This document shows, one piece after another, positions 49,560 through 57,374 of a stretch of DNA of 64,000 bases. The position numbers and the translations under genes are program-made. This stretch comes from Gemmataceae bacterium. GTDB lineage: Bacteria; Planctomycetota; Planctomycetia; Gemmatales; Gemmataceae. The notes beneath the pieces were generated by a model. The model was not told the DNA's origin. It ran no database searches and saw nothing but the letters and a program-made list of their open reading frames with translations. The stretch's first letter is position 1. Each line of letters begins with the position of its first letter. The stretch spans positions 1 through 64,000 of the forward strand of contig SIAJ01000009.1 of assembly GCA_009691845.1 (NCBI GenBank), read 5' to 3'.

Positions 49560-50969
49560 TCATTTTTTCTTGGGCGGCAGTGGCGCCGAAGCCCAGTCGT
49601 CCGTTCGGAACGGGGCGGCTGGGAGACCGGACTTGCTGTAGAGATTCGCACCATCCGGGTTTGCTGAGTACGCGTAGCGAACGGCAACCGGCTTCGCGAC
49701 ATCAGGGCTCGAAACCACGACCGAATCACCTTCGATTACAGCGTCGGCCCAGACCCATTTCTTATCCTCGCCGGCAATGGCGAATCGCTTTAACTTGCCT
49801 TCCTTGTCCTCGGCCACAGGCGATCGGCCGGTCTTCTTGCCGACGATCAAACCGCCTTCGACATGGTTGAAAGAGACTCGGGCCTTGCTGCCATCGATCT
49901 TCATCTCCTTCAACATCGGGCTGCAATGGGCGATGTCCTTCATGGCGTAATCCTTGACCAGGGCCCAACGTGCAAGTCGTTCACCCACGTCCTTCTTGTT
50001 CTTCGGGTGAATGTCACGGGCCTCGCCGACATCGATGATGACGGCCATTCCGGAGTTCTTGATGTCCAGCGCCTTGGCCTCCGCCTCGCGGATTTTCGAG
50101 AAACCATCGCCCCCTTCCGGCTTATTCGTGTCGCCGGTGAAATTGGGGAGCTGCACGTTGTAGAACGAGAAATCGCCCTGGCCCCAGGCGTAACGCATGC
50201 CCGACACGAGGCCGCGCAATTTGTGGTAATAGGTTTCCCCTTCACCACCGTTGCTTTCACCCTGATACCACAACATACCACGCATGGCATACGGCTTGAG
50301 CGGTTCGGTGTGCGACTTATACAGGTTCGAGAAGTTGATCTTCGCGTCCTCCGGGCGATTGCTCAGGTACTCGGTTGCCGAGGCTGGGCTCATCCACGGT
50401 TCAATCCGCGTGCCGCCGATGGCATTGTTCAGCAGGCCAACGGGCACGACCTTCGTCTGATAGATGCTGCGTGCGAAGTAGAAGCCGACGGCCGTGAAGT
50501 TCCCGACCGTCTTTGGATCACAGATCGTCCACTGACCATTGTGAGCACGATGGCGAATGAGCGGAAAGTTCGCTTCGGCAGCGTCTTCCCTGGCATCGGA
50601 CTGATTGATGTTCCACTGCATGTTCGACTGCCCGGCACACAGCCAGACTTCGCCGACCAGCACATCCTTGAACACGACGCTTTTTTCAGTCCCAGCGACC
50701 TTGAATTCCGAGGGTGCCTGTTTTTGGTCTGCCATCATCGTATCGAGCTTCAGGGACCAACTACCCTTGTCGTCGGCCGTGGCCGAGGCTTCCTTCGTGC
50801 GGAATGAAACGGTCACTTTCTCGCCAGGAGTTGCCGTACCCCAAACAACGACGGGCATGCCTTGCTGAAGGACCATGTGATCCCCGAAGACGGCCGCGGG
50901 CTTCGGGTCGGCCTGAATCGCGCTAATGGTTGCGAGTGATGCAAGAATCGTTGCGAAGAGTCGTGTCAT
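49560..50969 (-). CDS. Sialate O-acetylesterase-type SGNH hydrolase, secreted
   Basis: The 469-aa product has a signal peptide (MTRLFATILASLATISAIQA), an N-terminal beta-sandwich (VFGDHMVLQQGMPVVVWGTA) and the SGNH catalytic region: LCAGQSNMQWNI with nucleophile S115, GMLWYQGESNGGEG, and GEARDIHPKNKKDVGERLA with the Asp-His pair. It fits the 9-O-acetylesterase/sialate acetylesterase family, often acting on acetylated polysaccharides. Planctomycetes use such enzymes on algal or plant glycans; the natural substrate here is unknown. It stands alone on the minus strand. Confidence 0.92.
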   Translation of the reverse strand: MTRLFATILASLATISAIQADPKPAAVFGDHMVLQQGMPVVVWGTATPGEKVTVSFRTKEASATADDKGSWSLKLDTMMADQKQAPSEFKVAGTEKSVVFKDVLVGEVWLCAGQSNMQWNINQSDAREDAAEANFPLIRHRAHNGQWTICDPKTVGNFTAVGFYFARSIYQTKVVPVGLLNNAIGGTRIEPWMSPASATEYLSNRPEDAKINFSNLYKSHTEPLKPYAMRGMLWYQGESNGGEGETYYHKLRGLVSGMRYAWGQGDFSFYNVQLPNFTGDTNKPEGGDGFSKIREAEAKALDIKNSGMAVIIDVGEARDIHPKNKKDVGERLARWALVKDYAMKDIAHCSPMLKEMKIDGSKARVSFNHVEGGLIVGKKTGRSPVAEDKEGKLKRFAIAGEDKKWVWADAVIEGDSVVVSSPDVAKPVAVRYAYSANPDGANLYSKSGLPAAPFRTDDWASAPLPPKKK

Positions 50970-50992
50970 GGTGCATCCTTGAGAGAGGTGTT

Positions 50993-51069
50993 GGCGAGCG
51001 GAGCGGCGTGAGCCGCCCGATGATGCTGGTTTTCAACATCACCGGGCGGCTCACGCCGCTCCGCTCGCC
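50993..51069. repeat. 33-bp inverted repeat, GGCGTGAGCCGCC family
   Basis: Arms 50993-51025 and 51037-51069 pair with a single mismatch. The left arm differs by one base from the corresponding arm of the element at 55209-55264 over GAGCGGAGCGGCGT.AGCCGC. It lies 23 bases upstream of the esterase start codon, within its probable promoter. Confidence 0.92.
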
Positions 51070-51080
51070 GGAAGCCCAAC

Positions 51081-51138
51081 GAGCCTGAAGCGTAAGCGAA
51101 GGCGAGACTCGACCGCCCCTTGCTTACGCTTCAGGCTC
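51081..51138. repeat. 17-bp perfect inverted repeat, GCCTGAAGCGTAAGC family
   Basis: Arms 51081-51097 and 51122-51138 match exactly, spacer 24 nt. It sits directly next to the previous element, so two palindrome families are stacked at one junction, just downstream of the DUF1501 stop. Confidence 0.9.
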
Positions 51139-51146
51139 AGAAGAAA

Positions 51147-52445
51147 TTACAGCAATTCCGTAACCGGGGCCCGATCGTCCAGAATGTACATCGGCCGGCC
51201 GCTGCCGTTGTTGAACGTCATGGACGGGTCAATGCCGATGGCCTGGTACATGGTGGCGAGAAGTTGCGGCACCTTGTAGGGGCGATCCTTCGGACGTTCG
51301 CCACGAGCGTCGGTCGTGCCGACCATCTGGCCCATGCGGAGGCCACCACCGGCGACCAGCGCGGACATGGCCGGCGACCAGTGATCGCGGCCAGCGTCCG
51401 AGCCGTTGATCTTCGGTGTGCGGCCGAACTCGCCCCAAACCACGGTGACGACGTCGTCTTCCATGCCGCGATCGTGCAAATCCTGAATCAGGTTCGCAAT
51501 GCCGCGATCGAGTTCTGGAAGTTGTCTCTTCAAGGTCTTGAAGTTGCCGCTGTGTGTGTCCCAACCGCCGTAGCTAAGGGTCACGCATCCAACACCCGCT
51601 TCGACCAACCGCCGAGCTTTCAGGAACGCGTCGATGCCGTCCCCCTTGTAGCGGTCGAGGGTCCTCGGATCTTCCTTGCGAAGATCGAGGGCCTTGTGAA
51701 CCGCACCGGAAGCGATCATGTCAAACGCCCGGCCCGTGAACGTGTCCATGCCGGAGAGCGTCGAGCCCTTGTCGATGTCGCGACGGATTGTGTCGAATGA
51801 CGTGAGCAGATTCTTCTTGTCGTCCATCCCCTCGGCCGTGTAACCGCTCTTGAGCTTGAGGTTGTTAATCCCAGGTCCATCGGGACTGAACGCTCGGTGT
51901 GATACGCCGAGGTAGCCTGGTTCGCAACCGAAGCCCATGCCGCGAAGAGTGACGAATGGCGGAATGTCGCTGCTGCCCGCTCGCAGCTTGGACATGACCG
52001 AGCCGAACGAAGGATGCTGGCCTTGTGCGGCCGCGCGATTCACTTGCTCGGTGTAACCGGTCATGACATACGAATCGCTGTGCTCGTCATTGGAGACCAG
52101 CGAACGAACGGCGGCGAGCTTGTCCCACATCTTCGCTTGCCGTGGGAAGTGCTCGCTGATCTGCACGCCAGGGACGTTGGTTTGGATCGGCTTGAACTCA
52201 CCACGAAACTCGGCAGGGGCTTCCGGCTTGAGATCGTACATGTCCATGTGGGACGGACCACCCGGAAGATAAATCATGATTGCCGATTTGATCTTTGGCG
52301 AGGCCGAGAGATTCTTGGCCGCGAATGCATTGGATCGCAGCATGTCCGTCAGGGACAGGCCGGCACCAAACGCACCGAGCTTCAGAAAGTTTCGACGATG
52401 CAAACCATCGCAGAAAGACTGGCGTTTGCCGAGAAATGTCAACAT
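51147..52445 (-). CDS. DUF1501 secreted protein
   Basis: The 432-aa product has the signal region DGLHRRNFLKLGAFGAGLSL (RRNFLK, RR-type). The DUF1501 body has AIMIYLPGGPSHMDMYDLKP, VRSLVSNDEHSDSYVMTGY, VTLSYGGWDTHSGNF, VTVVWGEFGRTPKING and DAGRDHWSPAMSALVAGGGL. The predicted metal residues (WDTH, GRDHW) are intact. Start ATG 52445 is taken because the export signal begins there. Its partner DUF1549/DUF1553 gene is divergent (start 52809), unlike the usual tandem pair. A hairpin lies beyond the stop. Confidence 0.92.
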   Translation of the reverse strand: MLTFLGKRQSFCDGLHRRNFLKLGAFGAGLSLTDMLRSNAFAAKNLSASPKIKSAIMIYLPGGPSHMDMYDLKPEAPAEFRGEFKPIQTNVPGVQISEHFPRQAKMWDKLAAVRSLVSNDEHSDSYVMTGYTEQVNRAAAQGQHPSFGSVMSKLRAGSSDIPPFVTLRGMGFGCEPGYLGVSHRAFSPDGPGINNLKLKSGYTAEGMDDKKNLLTSFDTIRRDIDKGSTLSGMDTFTGRAFDMIASGAVHKALDLRKEDPRTLDRYKGDGIDAFLKARRLVEAGVGCVTLSYGGWDTHSGNFKTLKRQLPELDRGIANLIQDLHDRGMEDDVVTVVWGEFGRTPKINGSDAGRDHWSPAMSALVAGGGLRMGQMVGTTDARGERPKDRPYKVPQLLATMYQAIGIDPSMTFNNGSGRPMYILDDRAPVTELL

Positions 52446-52808
52446 GGATAGGTCCCCAATTGGTTGGAGGGGTAAAAGTCGGCCAGTCGGCAAACGACCA
52501 GCCTTGGTAGGTAGATGTATGTTAAGCCGTCTTCAGGCGGGATGCAAACAAAAAAACCAATCCGGCGGGGACGGGGACTAAGCCGAAGGAGTAGATCGGA
52601 GAAGCTCCAATGGGGCGAAAGCCAATAGCTAGTGGCGTAAACCACTGCCATAGGCATGGCATAGTTTTCGACTACCTCAGTTGGATGAGCAAGAACAAGT
52701 ACACTACTTCTGTCGCCCCGGTGGGTTCCCAGGTGAGCCGCAAGGGTTCCAGGCGTTATCGCCCCCTGGCTATTGGCTGCCACCCCGTTTGGGCTTAACA
52801 GTATCCCG
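52446..52808. other. Divergent region with a possible 158-bp inverted-end sequence
   Basis: The gap between the DUF1501 and DUF1549 starts contains AGCCAATAGCTAGTGGCG at 52620 and its imperfect complement ending GCTATTGGCT at 52760-52778. These ends bound about 158 bp without a gene, which looks like a MITE-type remnant. No promoter boxes could be placed. Confidence 0.5.
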
Positions 52809-55202
52809 ATGATGAAACCCATCTCCCTCCTCCTGTTCGTGGCCGCGACCTCCCTGGCCGCTGAACCCGCCATCGACTTCAACCGCGATGTGCGGCCCAT
52901 CCTGTCGGACAAGTGTTTTGCCTGCCACGGTCCGGACGAAAAGCATCGGGCGGCGAAGCTGCGCCTGGATGTGGAGAAGGACGCTCAGCGTGCGATCAAG
53001 GTAGAGTTTCTCGACCGGATCTCTTCGAAGGACGAGACCGAGCGGATGCCGCCGAAGAAGGCGAACAAGCCGCTGACGGCAAAAGAGATTGCCACGCTGC
53101 AACGCTGGGTGGCCGAGGGGGCCAAGTGGTCGGCCCACTGGGCCTACGTGACTCCGAAGAAAACCATCGAGCCCCATGTCAAATCGGCATGGCCGATCAA
53201 CTGGATCGATCGCTTTCTTTACGTTCGCATGAGGCAGGAGAAGGTCGAGCCTTCATCCGATGCGAATGCAGTGACCCTCATCCGTCGTCTGTACTTCGAT
53301 TTGACCGGATTACCTCCGTCTCCTGCGGACATTGCCACCTTCAAGGACTCAGTACTCAGTACTCAGTTCTCAGTACTGGTCGACAAACTGCTGGCCAGCG
53401 AGCACTTTGGCGAACGCATGGCCATGTACTGGCTCGATCTCGTGCGTTATGCGGACACCGTCGGCTATCACGGCGATCAGGATCATCATGCCTCGCCGTA
53501 TCGCGATTATGTGATTGATGCGTTCAACTTGAACTTGCGTTTCGATCGCTTCACACGCGAGCAACTCGCTGGCGACCTGCTGCCCGAGAGTGGCGTCGAT
53601 CAGAAAATTGCGACTTGCTACAACCGCTTGCTGCAAACTTCGCACGAGGGGGGAGTGCAGGCCAAAGAATACCTCGCCATCTATGCGGCCGACCGCGTTC
53701 GCAATGTCTCGGCCGTGTGGATGGGTGCAACAGTCGGCTGTGCCCAGTGCCACAATCACAAGTTCGATCCGTACACCGCGAAGGATTTTTACGCCCTGTC
53801 CGCGTTCTTCGCGGATGTCGATGAGGAAAAGCACCTTCGAGGTGGCGGTGCGGATGCGATTCCGACTAAGCGAGCGCCGGAGATTCCTGTGCTAATTCGC
53901 AAGGATCGTTTGGTCTACGAAGATTCTCAGAGACGGCTCGACCGCGCGAAGAAATCGCTCGCGGAGGCAATCGAAGGTCGAAAGAAGGGAATCGACGGCA
54001 CTAACGAGCAAAAACGTAAAGTCGATATGGCGTATCTGGAGGAAATCGAACTTCAGACCACAACAATCAAGGCTCTCGAGACCCAGATTGCATATTACAA
54101 GATGCGAATCCGCCCAATCATGGTCACGCAAGCCGTGATGCCGCGAACGACGCGAATTCTTCCTCGCGGCAACTGGCTCGACGAAACCGGCGAGGTCGTG
54201 CAACCCGCGATACCCGCCTTTCTCGGCAAGATTCCTGGCGACAAGCGATCGACCCGCCTCGACCTTGCGAACTGGCTAACCGACTCGAAGAACGGCGTCG
54301 GCGGTCTGACAGCCCGCGTGTTTGTCAATCGCCTGTGGTATTTGTTCTTCGGCGTCGGCCTGTCGAAGAGCCTGGAGGATTTTGGCGGCCAGGGCGAGCC
54401 GCCGGTTCATCCGGAGTTGCTAGACAATCTCGCAATCGAGTTCATCGAGAGCGGCTGGGATGTGAAGCACATGGTCAAGCTGATCGTGAGTAGCCGGGCG
54501 TATCGGCAGTCGTCCCTCGCAACTCAAGAGTTGCGGGAAAAGGATCCCGAGAATCGCCTGTATGCTCGGCAATCCTCGTTCCGTTTGCCTGCGGAGTCCA
54601 TTCGCGATAATGCACTGGCCGTGAGCGGCCTGCTCGTTCTCGAAGTCGGGGGTAGTAGTGCGAAGCCGTACCAGCCCGCGGGGTTCTATCGACATCTGAA
54701 CTTTCCGAAGCGCGAGTACGCCAGCGACAAGGACGTCAAGCAATGGCGACGCGGCGTGTACGTCCACTGGCAACGGCAATACCTGCACCCGATGCTGCGA
54801 GCGTTCGACGCCCCGACCCGCGAGGAATGCACGGCCCAGCGGCCGCGATCGAATACTCCTCTAGCTGCACTGGTGCTGTTGAACGACCCGACGTTCATCG
54901 AATGTGCAAGAGTTTTCGGGCAACGAATTCTCGGCTGGGCCGCGAAGTCCGATGAAGAGCGAGTGACGCTTTCCTTTAGGGAAGCAACAAGTCGTAATCC
55001 GGACGATGCGGAACGTGGCGTGCTGTTGAAATTACTGAACGCAAGCCGAACACGCTATAAGGCGGATGCCAAGGCGGCCCAGGACATGGTTGCGATTGGG
55101 CAATCGCCGGTCGCGAAGGCATTGGATGTAGTCGAGTTGGCCGCGTGGACCAGTGTGTGCCGGGCGGTCTTGAATTTGAATGAAGTGGTGACTCGGGAAT
55201 AA
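52809..55202 (+). CDS. Cytochrome (PSCyt1)-DUF1549-DUF1553 protein with heptad insertion
   Basis: The 797-aa product has a signal peptide (MMKPISLLLFVAATSLAA), an N-terminal c-type cytochrome-like domain with CFACH (C36, C39, H40) and MPPKKANKPLTAKEIATLQR, then DUF1549 (IRRLYFDLTGLPPSPADIAT; FGERMAMYWLDLVRYADTVG; GCAQCHNHKFDPYT with a second CxxCH) and DUF1553 (ARVFVNRLWYLFFGVGLSKS; HPELLDNLAIEFIESGWDV). At residues 180-190, KDSVLSTQFSVLVDKLL replaces the usual acidic linker and is encoded by 7-nt repeats. A DUF1501 gene follows, its usual partner. The predicted role is as an exported redox/hydrolase pair. Start is ATG 52809 or 52812. Confidence 0.92.
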   Translation: MMKPISLLLFVAATSLAAEPAIDFNRDVRPILSDKCFACHGPDEKHRAAKLRLDVEKDAQRAIKVEFLDRISSKDETERMPPKKANKPLTAKEIATLQRWVAEGAKWSAHWAYVTPKKTIEPHVKSAWPINWIDRFLYVRMRQEKVEPSSDANAVTLIRRLYFDLTGLPPSPADIATFKDSVLSTQFSVLVDKLLASEHFGERMAMYWLDLVRYADTVGYHGDQDHHASPYRDYVIDAFNLNLRFDRFTREQLAGDLLPESGVDQKIATCYNRLLQTSHEGGVQAKEYLAIYAADRVRNVSAVWMGATVGCAQCHNHKFDPYTAKDFYALSAFFADVDEEKHLRGGGADAIPTKRAPEIPVLIRKDRLVYEDSQRRLDRAKKSLAEAIEGRKKGIDGTNEQKRKVDMAYLEEIELQTTTIKALETQIAYYKMRIRPIMVTQAVMPRTTRILPRGNWLDETGEVVQPAIPAFLGKIPGDKRSTRLDLANWLTDSKNGVGGLTARVFVNRLWYLFFGVGLSKSLEDFGGQGEPPVHPELLDNLAIEFIESGWDVKHMVKLIVSSRAYRQSSLATQELREKDPENRLYARQSSFRLPAESIRDNALAVSGLLVLEVGGSSAKPYQPAGFYRHLNFPKREYASDKDVKQWRRGVYVHWQRQYLHPMLRAFDAPTREECTAQRPRSNTPLAALVLLNDPTFIECARVFGQRILGWAAKSDEERVTLSFREATSRNPDDAERGVLLKLLNASRTRYKADAKAAQDMVAIGQSPVAKALDVVELAAWTSVCRAVLNLNEVVTRE
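53347..53377. repeat. Heptanucleotide-repeat tract inside a DUF1549/DUF1553 gene
   Basis: Three ACTCAGT units and one TCTCAGT unit in tandem, then ACT. The same heptad, in both orientations, makes the palindrome at 1140-1168. Here it is in frame and encodes about eleven residues. Confidence 0.85.
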
Positions 55203-55208
55203 CAATTG

Positions 55209-55269
55209 CGAGCGGAGCGGCGTAAGCCGCCCGATTCTGTCTTGATCGGCCGGCTTACGCCGCACGCCT
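55209..55269. repeat. Inverted repeat, GGCGTAAGCCGCC family, copy between a gene pair
   Basis: Arms 55218-55236 and 55246-55264 pair with one mismatch. The element occupies the 80-base gap between the DUF1549/DUF1553 stop and the DUF1501 start on the same strand. It may lower expression of the downstream gene. Confidence 0.88.
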
Positions 55270-55282
55270 GGGAGAATTTTCG

Positions 55283-56683
55283 ATGAACGCGATGAACCGC
55301 CGCTCGTTCCTCTCCACCACAGGCCTCGGCTCCATCGCGCTCAATGCGTTGCTCCAGCAAGACGCCAGCGCCGCCGGCAAGGCCCAGGCTCTCGCGGGTC
55401 TGCCGCATCACACGCCGAAGGCCAAGCGCGTTATCTTCCTGTACATGTCCGGCGGGCCTTCGCATTTGGAAACGTTTGACTGGAAGCCGAAGCTTGCGGA
55501 ACTCGATGGCAAGCCGATGCCCGAATCGTTCACCAAAGGGCAGCCGATCGCGCAACTTCAGGGGCAGGTTCTGAAGGCGCAGGGGGCTCTCACCAAGTTC
55601 AAGCAGTACGGCAAGAATGGCCAGTGGATCAGCGATTTTCTGCCGTATCACGCCAAGATGGCTGACGATATTTGCATCGTCAAGTCGATGCTGACCGACC
55701 AGATCAATCACGATCCGGCCCATACCGTGATGAACACCGGCACGGCCATCAGCGGTCGGCCGAGCATGGGCTCGTGGGTGAACTACGGTCTCGGCAGCGA
55801 ATCGCAAGACCTGCCCGGCTTCGTGGTCATGACGAGTTTCGCGGGCCGCAATCCCCAGCCGATCTCGCAACGCATGTGGAACAACGGCTTTCTGCCCGGC
55901 AAGTTCCAGGGCGTTGAATTCAACTCCGTCGGCGACCCGGTTTACTATCTCGGCAATCCGAAGGGCGTCTCGCCTCAACAACAGCACGACCTGGTCGACG
56001 CCGTCAAGGAACTCGACCAACATCGCAACAAGACCATCAACAGTCCGGATGTGGAAACCCGCATTGCCGCGTATGAAATGGCCTTCCGCATGCAAACGAG
56101 CGTGCCGGACTTGATGGACATTTCGAAGGAGCCGAAAGAGGCACTTGAACTCTACGGGGCCAAGCCGGGCGATGGCTCGTTTGCGTCGAACTGTCTACTC
56201 GCCCGCCGACTGGCCGAGCGAGGCGTGCGCTTCATTCAGCTCTATCACCGCGACTGGGATCATCACGGCGACCTCGTGAAGTACATGAACATCTGCTGCG
56301 GTGCGACCGACCGGGCGACCTGGGCCCTGATGACCGATCTCAAACGCCGCGGCTTGCTGGATGACACGCTGATCGTCTGGGGCGGCGAGTTTGGTCGTAC
56401 GCCGATGTTCCAGGGCAAGGGCGGAGCGGGCCGCGACCATCATATGAAGGGCTTTTCGATGTGGCTCGCCGGTGGCGGCATCAAGCCCGGCATGAGTTTC
56501 GGGGCGACGGACGAACTCGGCTATCACTCGGTCGAAAACAAAGTCCACGTCCGCGATTTACACGCCACAGTGCTGCATCAACTCGGCATCGATCACAATC
56601 GCTTCACGGTGAAGTATCAGGGGCTGGACATGAAGCTAACGGGCGTGGAGCCATCGCGGGTGGTGAAGGAGATTTTGGCCTGA
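55283..56683 (+). CDS. DUF1501 secreted protein
   Basis: The 466-aa product begins MNAMNRRSFLSTTGLGSIAL, an RR-type export signal. The body includes VIFLYMSGGPSHLETFDWKP, ICIVKSMLTDQINHDPAHT, FIQLYHRDWDHHGDL, LIVWGGEFGRTPMFQGKG and GRDHHMKGFSMWLAGGGI. The variant RDWDHHG in place of GGWDTH fits the subgroup that pairs with cytochrome-bearing DUF1549 proteins. Metal ligands appear intact. GGAGA precedes the ATG. It is separated from its DUF1549 partner by a hairpin element. Confidence 0.92.
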   Translation: MNAMNRRSFLSTTGLGSIALNALLQQDASAAGKAQALAGLPHHTPKAKRVIFLYMSGGPSHLETFDWKPKLAELDGKPMPESFTKGQPIAQLQGQVLKAQGALTKFKQYGKNGQWISDFLPYHAKMADDICIVKSMLTDQINHDPAHTVMNTGTAISGRPSMGSWVNYGLGSESQDLPGFVVMTSFAGRNPQPISQRMWNNGFLPGKFQGVEFNSVGDPVYYLGNPKGVSPQQQHDLVDAVKELDQHRNKTINSPDVETRIAAYEMAFRMQTSVPDLMDISKEPKEALELYGAKPGDGSFASNCLLARRLAERGVRFIQLYHRDWDHHGDLVKYMNICCGATDRATWALMTDLKRRGLLDDTLIVWGGEFGRTPMFQGKGGAGRDHHMKGFSMWLAGGGIKPGMSFGATDELGYHSVENKVHVRDLHATVLHQLGIDHNRFTVKYQGLDMKLTGVEPSRVVKEILA

Positions 56684-56726
56684 ACTCGCTTATTTCGACA
56701 CGGCTCAAATCGAAAGGATATCTGCA

Positions 56727-57302
56727 ATGGTTACCCGAGGCGTCAGAATTATTTTGTCAGTAGTGGGATTGATAATCGCAACCCAGGCGGCAGTTGCCGA
56801 TGAGCCGAAGGCGGCCAAGCCCGCGAAGCCGACGATTGCCGTGCTCGTCGGCGGAGCGAAGGAAGACCTCGGCATCTTGCGGGAGATCTTGGAGAAGTTG
56901 CCAGGCGTCAAGTTCATGGCGGACGAGATCAAGTACGCCGATTTCGGACGTGACGGCGGTACGTTTACCAGCTTCTTCGCGATCGAGATTGCGGACCTTG
57001 CCAAGACGGAAATCGGCGCGATCGCCAAGTCCCTGGCTGCGGCGAACACATCGAAGAAGGACAGATGCCCGCCGGCGTTGTTCGTGATCCTCCGTTACAA
57101 GCCCGACAGTACCAACAACGAAAAATTTCGGGAGGCAATCTCGAAGGTCAAAGGTGTGCGGGCCGAGAAATCTTGGGCCGGCGACGCCAATCTCTGGGTT
57201 AGCGTGGACTCGTCCGGCGACGGTAAACTGACCGAGATTGTCAAGGCGATTCATGCCGCCCTCATCAAGATCAAGGACCCGATCGCGGACATCAAGGACT
57301 GA
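56727..57302 (+). CDS. Hypothetical secreted protein, 191 aa
   Basis: The product has a signal peptide (VRIILSVVGLIIATQAAVA) and a compact alpha/beta body (TIAVLVGGAKEDLGILREIL; PPALFVILRYKPDSTNNEKF; KLTEIVKAIHAALIKIKD). I do not recognise the family. The repeated beta-alpha-like pattern and the Lys-rich C-terminus suggest a small soluble domain. It follows the DUF1501 gene by 43 bases and may share its transcript. AAAGGA precedes the ATG. Confidence 0.75.
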   Translation: MVTRGVRIILSVVGLIIATQAAVADEPKAAKPAKPTIAVLVGGAKEDLGILREILEKLPGVKFMADEIKYADFGRDGGTFTSFFAIEIADLAKTEIGAIAKSLAAANTSKKDRCPPALFVILRYKPDSTNNEKFREAISKVKGVRAEKSWAGDANLWVSVDSSGDGKLTEIVKAIHAALIKIKDPIADIKD

Positions 57303-57306
57303 GTGT

Positions 57307-57357
57307 GCAGGCCGAAGCGGTAGCGAGTATTTTGTCCTCGCTAACGCTTCGGCCTGC
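57307..57357. repeat. 21-bp inverted repeat, GCCGAAGCGGTAGCGAG family
   Basis: Arms 57307-57327 and 57337-57357 pair with one mismatch around a 9-nt loop. It lies between a plus-strand and a minus-strand gene end, convergent, where it could terminate both. It shares GAAGCG..AGCGA with the elements at 27420 and 51081. Confidence 0.9.
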
Positions 57358-57374
57358 TGGCAACTGTCAACCGC

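Noticed and set aside
45078-57357. Palindrome clusters considered as a CRISPR array
   Set aside because: The repeats are dispersed over kilobases at gene junctions, are inverted rather than direct, have no regular spacers, and no cas gene is present.
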